Assembly: GCF_001486585.1 (NCBI RefSeq)
Contig: NZ_LN909046.1
Location: 558,001 to 622,000 of the forward strand
DNA: 64,000 nt
Source: Paenibacillus senegalimassiliensis
GTDB lineage: Bacteria; Bacillota; Bacilli; Paenibacillales; Paenibacillaceae
Reading direction: 5' to 3'
Positions 61,361 to 64,000 of the stretch are shown here, piece by piece (positions within the stretch are counted from its first letter, which is position 1; the number at the start of each line of letters is the position of its first letter). The translations under genes and the position numbers were made by a program. Under the pieces are notes generated by a model. That model had not been told where the DNA came from, searched no databases, and worked only from the letters and a program-made list of their open reading frames with translations.

Positions 61361-63133
61361 TTGAGTAAGCGTTCTTTAAATGGAACAGATTTCACCGCGA
61401 TGGTCTTGGCCGGAGCGCAGCGTTTGGCCGAGCAAGCCGAGCATGTCAATACGCTTAACGTATTTCCGGTCCCTGATGGAGACACGGGGACAAATATGAA
61501 TTTGACGATGACGGCCGGTGTAACCGAATTGAAAAATCATGGATCAGGAGGCTTGGGAAGCCGGGCTTCTACTCTGTCCAAAGGATTGCTGATGGGCGCA
61601 CGGGGCAACTCTGGCGTTATCTTGTCTCAGCTATTCCGCGGTTTTGGCCGCTCTGCCGCTTCGTTGGAGGAACTGAATACGGTTCAATTTGCCGCTGCGT
61701 TGCAAAGCGGTGTTGAGACAGCCTACAAGGCAGTCGTCAAACCGGTGGAAGGGACGATCTTGACGGTAGCGAAGGAAGCCGCCAAACACGCGGCTTTTTA
61801 CGCACGCAGAACTACGGATGTAACGGAATTGATGGGCGAGGTGCTCGCGAAGGCGAAGGAAGCCTTGGCAGGCACACCAGATTTGTTACCTGTGCTTAAG
61901 CAGGTGGGCGTCGTGGACTCGGGTGGTCAAGGACTCGTATATATTTATGAAGGATTTCTGGAATACCTGACCGGGAATGCGATTACGGAATCAGCGGATT
62001 CGCCTGGACAAGCTGCTGTGCGTCCAGATGCTGAGCTTCGGGCTCAAGCGAATACCGCCGCACTTTATGTTCCCTCTTCCGCACAGGCACAGCTTGACAC
62101 GGAAGATATTGAATTTTTGTATGATATGGAGTTCTTCATTAATCGGAAGCTTGGGGATGTCAAGGATGTTCCGTTCGATGAAGAGAAGTTCCGGAAAGCG
62201 CTGTCAAAAAATGGCGATTCTATTATCGTTATTTCGGACGATGAAGTTATTAAGGTACATGTTCATTCGAAAACGCCGGGCGATGTCTTGAACTTGGCGC
62301 TTCGTTATGGTGAAATTACGCAAATTCATATTCTGAATATGCGTGAACAGCATCGTGATTTGCTGACGGCCGGGATGGATGCAGCATCCATGCCCGAACT
62401 GTTCGCCGATATTCCGGCTGAACCAGCTCGTCCAGTCGATCCGGCGGGATTGCCAGCCGATGAATTAGCTCCTTATGGCTTTATTGCGGTTGCATCGGGA
62501 CAAGGCATTTCGGATATTTTTACCAGCTTGGGTGTAGATGTCGTGTTGTCTGGAGGACAAACGATGAATCCAAGTACGGAGGATTTTGTTAAAGCCATTG
62601 AGTCGATTTCGACGGAGCATGTCTTTGTATTGCCAAATAACTCGAATATCATATTGGCTGCTCAGCAGGCCCGCGATTTGCTGGAAGGACAACGCAGCGT
62701 CATTGTGATTCCGAGCAAGAGTATTCCGCAGGGGATTGCCGCAGCGTTTGCTTTCCAGGAAGAAGAAAGCGTGGACAGCAATGAGGACAATATGCTCAAC
62801 GCCGTGCAGCATGTAAGAACAGGACAGGTAACCTATGCTGTTCGCGATACGACGTTTGATGACCTTGAGATTACCGCCGGACATTATATCGGCATTGCCG
62901 ACTCCAAGATCGTGGCTACGGAGGAAGGTTTGCTGGAGACAAGCCAGGGCTTGCTTGATAAGATGCTGGCGTATGGGGACGAGATCGTCACGATTCTTGT
63001 TGGTGAGGAAACTGCCGGGGAGATGACGGATGCACTTGTGGCCTGGATTCATGAGAAATATCCGGATGTGGAAGTGGAAGTTCACAATGGTGGACAACCG
63101 ATTTATTATTATTTGTTCTCGGTAGAATCCTGA
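61361..63133 (+). CDS. yloV: DAK2-domain fatty acid kinase subunit (FakA/YloV)
   Basis: A 590-residue kinase of the FakA family, which phosphorylates fatty acids bound to a DegV-type (FakB) partner to feed membrane phospholipid synthesis. The N-terminal DAK2 domain has LNVFPVPDGDTGTNM (metal/nucleotide-binding) and GARGNSGVILSQ; the middle domain VKVHVHSKTPG; the C-terminal domain contains ILVGEETAGEM. The start is TTG 61361, with AAGGAAGGGG 9 bases upstream. It follows the yloU remnant, and the DegV gene comes next, 31 bases downstream, as fits the kinase-carrier pair. Confidence 0.93.
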   Translation: MSKRSLNGTDFTAMVLAGAQRLAEQAEHVNTLNVFPVPDGDTGTNMNLTMTAGVTELKNHGSGGLGSRASTLSKGLLMGARGNSGVILSQLFRGFGRSAASLEELNTVQFAAALQSGVETAYKAVVKPVEGTILTVAKEAAKHAAFYARRTTDVTELMGEVLAKAKEALAGTPDLLPVLKQVGVVDSGGQGLVYIYEGFLEYLTGNAITESADSPGQAAVRPDAELRAQANTAALYVPSSAQAQLDTEDIEFLYDMEFFINRKLGDVKDVPFDEEKFRKALSKNGDSIIVISDDEVIKVHVHSKTPGDVLNLALRYGEITQIHILNMREQHRDLLTAGMDAASMPELFADIPAEPARPVDPAGLPADELAPYGFIAVASGQGISDIFTSLGVDVVLSGGQTMNPSTEDFVKAIESISTEHVFVLPNNSNIILAAQQARDLLEGQRSVIVIPSKSIPQGIAAAFAFQEEESVDSNEDNMLNAVQHVRTGQVTYAVRDTTFDDLEITAGHYIGIADSKIVATEEGLLETSQGLLDKMLAYGDEIVTILVGEETAGEMTDALVAWIHEKYPDVEVEVHNGGQPIYYYLFSVES

Positions 63134-63164
63134 TTGAAATGAGCTAAGAGAGGATGGTGGCCCC

Positions 63165-64000
63165 ATGACTCAGGCTGTTATTGTTGCCGACAGTACGGCG
63201 GATATCCCTCGGGAGATGGTGTCGGAGTATGGCATTCATATCGTACCGATGAGGCTCGCCTTCGGCGATGAATCTTACATTGAAGGCATTGATATCACGG
63301 TTGAACAATTTTACGACAAATTAGCCGAGTCCAAGGTGTTGCCGACGACCTCTCAGAATTCTCCATCCCGTTATGCTGAGGTATACCGCAATTTGCTGGG
63401 AGCCTATCCTGGCTCGCCGATTATTTCTATTCACCTCTCCTCAGGTATGAGTGGTAGTTACCAATCGGCCGTGCTTGCCAAGGAGATGTTGGGGGAAGAG
63501 TTAGGACAGGCTGTTGATATCACCGTCATTGACTCGCTTTGTGCCACTTATGGTTTTGGATTGCAAGTTGTGCATGCAGCAAGGCTGGCCAAACAAGGAA
63601 CACCTCTGGAGCAAATCGTGGCGGAGGTTGGTCGTCTTGGCCAGGAACGGCGTTTATATTTTCTGGTGGACTCGCTGGAATACCTGCAAAAGGGCGGGCG
63701 GATTGGTAAAGCGGCGGCAGTTCTGGGTACATTGCTGAATATCAAGCCTATCTTGTCGGTTGACCAAGAGGGCGTCATTTACGCCGTAGATAAGGTCCGT
63801 GGACGCAGAAAGGCGGTTTCACGGGTCATTGAACTATTCGTAAATGATTTCAAAGATATCAAGGATATCAATGTGGCTGTGTGTGATAGTGTTAATCCGG
63901 AAGGTGCCAATGAAATCATTGATCTATTGGGGCAGCACTTCACATTACATGAGGTGGTTCGCACCAGTATTGGGGCTGTTGTTGGCTCCCATGTCGGGCA
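63165..64000 (+). CDS. DegV family fatty-acid-binding protein (FakB-type), truncated by window end
   Basis: The frame starts at ATG 63165 and is still open at base 64000 (278 codons present), so the gene is cut off only by the window. DegV/FakB proteins bind a fatty acid and present it to FakA. VADSTADIP with the conserved STAD, TTSQNSPSRY, IHLSSGMSGSYQSAVLA, VIDSLCATYGFGLQV and LEYLQKGGRIGK match the family. GAGGATGGTGG lies just upstream. It is next to its probable kinase partner yloV, and the two are expected to be cotranscribed. Confidence 0.92.
   Translation, partial: MTQAVIVADSTADIPREMVSEYGIHIVPMRLAFGDESYIEGIDITVEQFYDKLAESKVLPTTSQNSPSRYAEVYRNLLGAYPGSPIISIHLSSGMSGSYQSAVLAKEMLGEELGQAVDITVIDSLCATYGFGLQVVHAARLAKQGTPLEQIVAEVGRLGQERRLYFLVDSLEYLQKGGRIGKAAAVLGTLLNIKPILSVDQEGVIYAVDKVRGRRKAVSRVIELFVNDFKDIKDINVAVCDSVNPEGANEIIDLLGQHFTLHEVVRTSIGAVVGSHVG

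Noticed and set aside
1-64000. CRISPR arrays, tRNA or rRNA genes, prophage and intact insertion sequences
   Set aside because: No regularly spaced repeats, cloverleaf sequences, rRNA segments, phage structural genes or transposase frames were seen. The inverted-repeat element at 16126 carries no gene.

Overview
The window looks like chromosomal DNA of a spore-forming Bacillales bacterium, most likely Paenibacillus or a close relative. The evidence is the gene content and order: spoVM, remA, ricF (ylbF), a YtxJ-type bacillithiol protein, prpC-prkC, rqcH, a T-box on a tyrosyl-tRNA synthetase, strong AGGAGG-type ribosome binding sites with frequent TTG/GTG starts, and long runs of order shared with Bacillus subtilis. 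I see no rRNA, tRNA, CRISPR array, prophage or intact transposase. The identification rests on family recognition by eye, not on a database search.

Layout. 1-3.1 kb: end of gnd, then aroK-aroA (an EPSP synthase with unusual active-site signatures) and a CoA-binding protein. 3.2-8.7 kb: ptsI, a PfpI-type protein, a small zinc-finger protein, ytxJ, ccpA and mtnN. 8.6-12.5 kb: the acetate/acetoin locus acuA-acuC (acuB absent) divergent from acsA, with two cre-like CcpA sites in the start of acuC. 12.5-18.3 kb: a class A penicillin-binding protein, a T-box-controlled TyrZ-type tyrosyl-tRNA synthetase carrying a MITE-like insertion in its leader, and rpsD on the opposite strand. 18.7-27.4 kb: a GAF-GGDEF diguanylate cyclase, a lipoprotein, an M29 aminopeptidase, a His-less HPr-like protein, ylaN, an Asp23-family protein, ftsW, a YugN-like protein and an M20 amidohydrolase. 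27.4-32 kb: a bacterial XPB helicase overlapping its helicase-associated partner, then ricF-ylbG. 32-34.6 kb: an unrecognised gene, a LysR regulator and a PHP phosphoesterase.

34.6-64 kb is the conserved 'ylo' block: rqcH, yloB (Ca2+ ATPase), dapF, metF/yitJ, yicC, remA, gmk, rpoZ, coaBC, priA, def, fmt, rsmB, [PadR, membrane protein, SDR, AraC insertion], rlmN, prpC, prkC, rsgA, rpe, spoVM, rpmB, a decayed yloU, yloV (fakA-like) and a degV gene cut by the window end. Many of these genes are coupled by 4-bp ATGA overlaps (coaBC/priA, fmt/rsmB, prpC/prkC), which suggests one housekeeping operon joining nucleotide supply, ribosome maturation, translation initiation (def, fmt) and Ser/Thr phosphorylation signalling.

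The observations I rate highest are: (1) a frameshifted yloU pseudogene between rpmB and yloV; (2) a 176-bp inverted-repeat element with an 8-bp target duplication inside the tyrS leader, and a matching end in front of aroK; (3) an HPr-like protein that keeps the regulatory serine motif but lacks the phosphocarrier histidine region; (4) the duplicated cre in two different reading frames of acuC; (5) three PadR operator-like repeats; (6) the divergent EPSP synthase; (7) the XPB pair.
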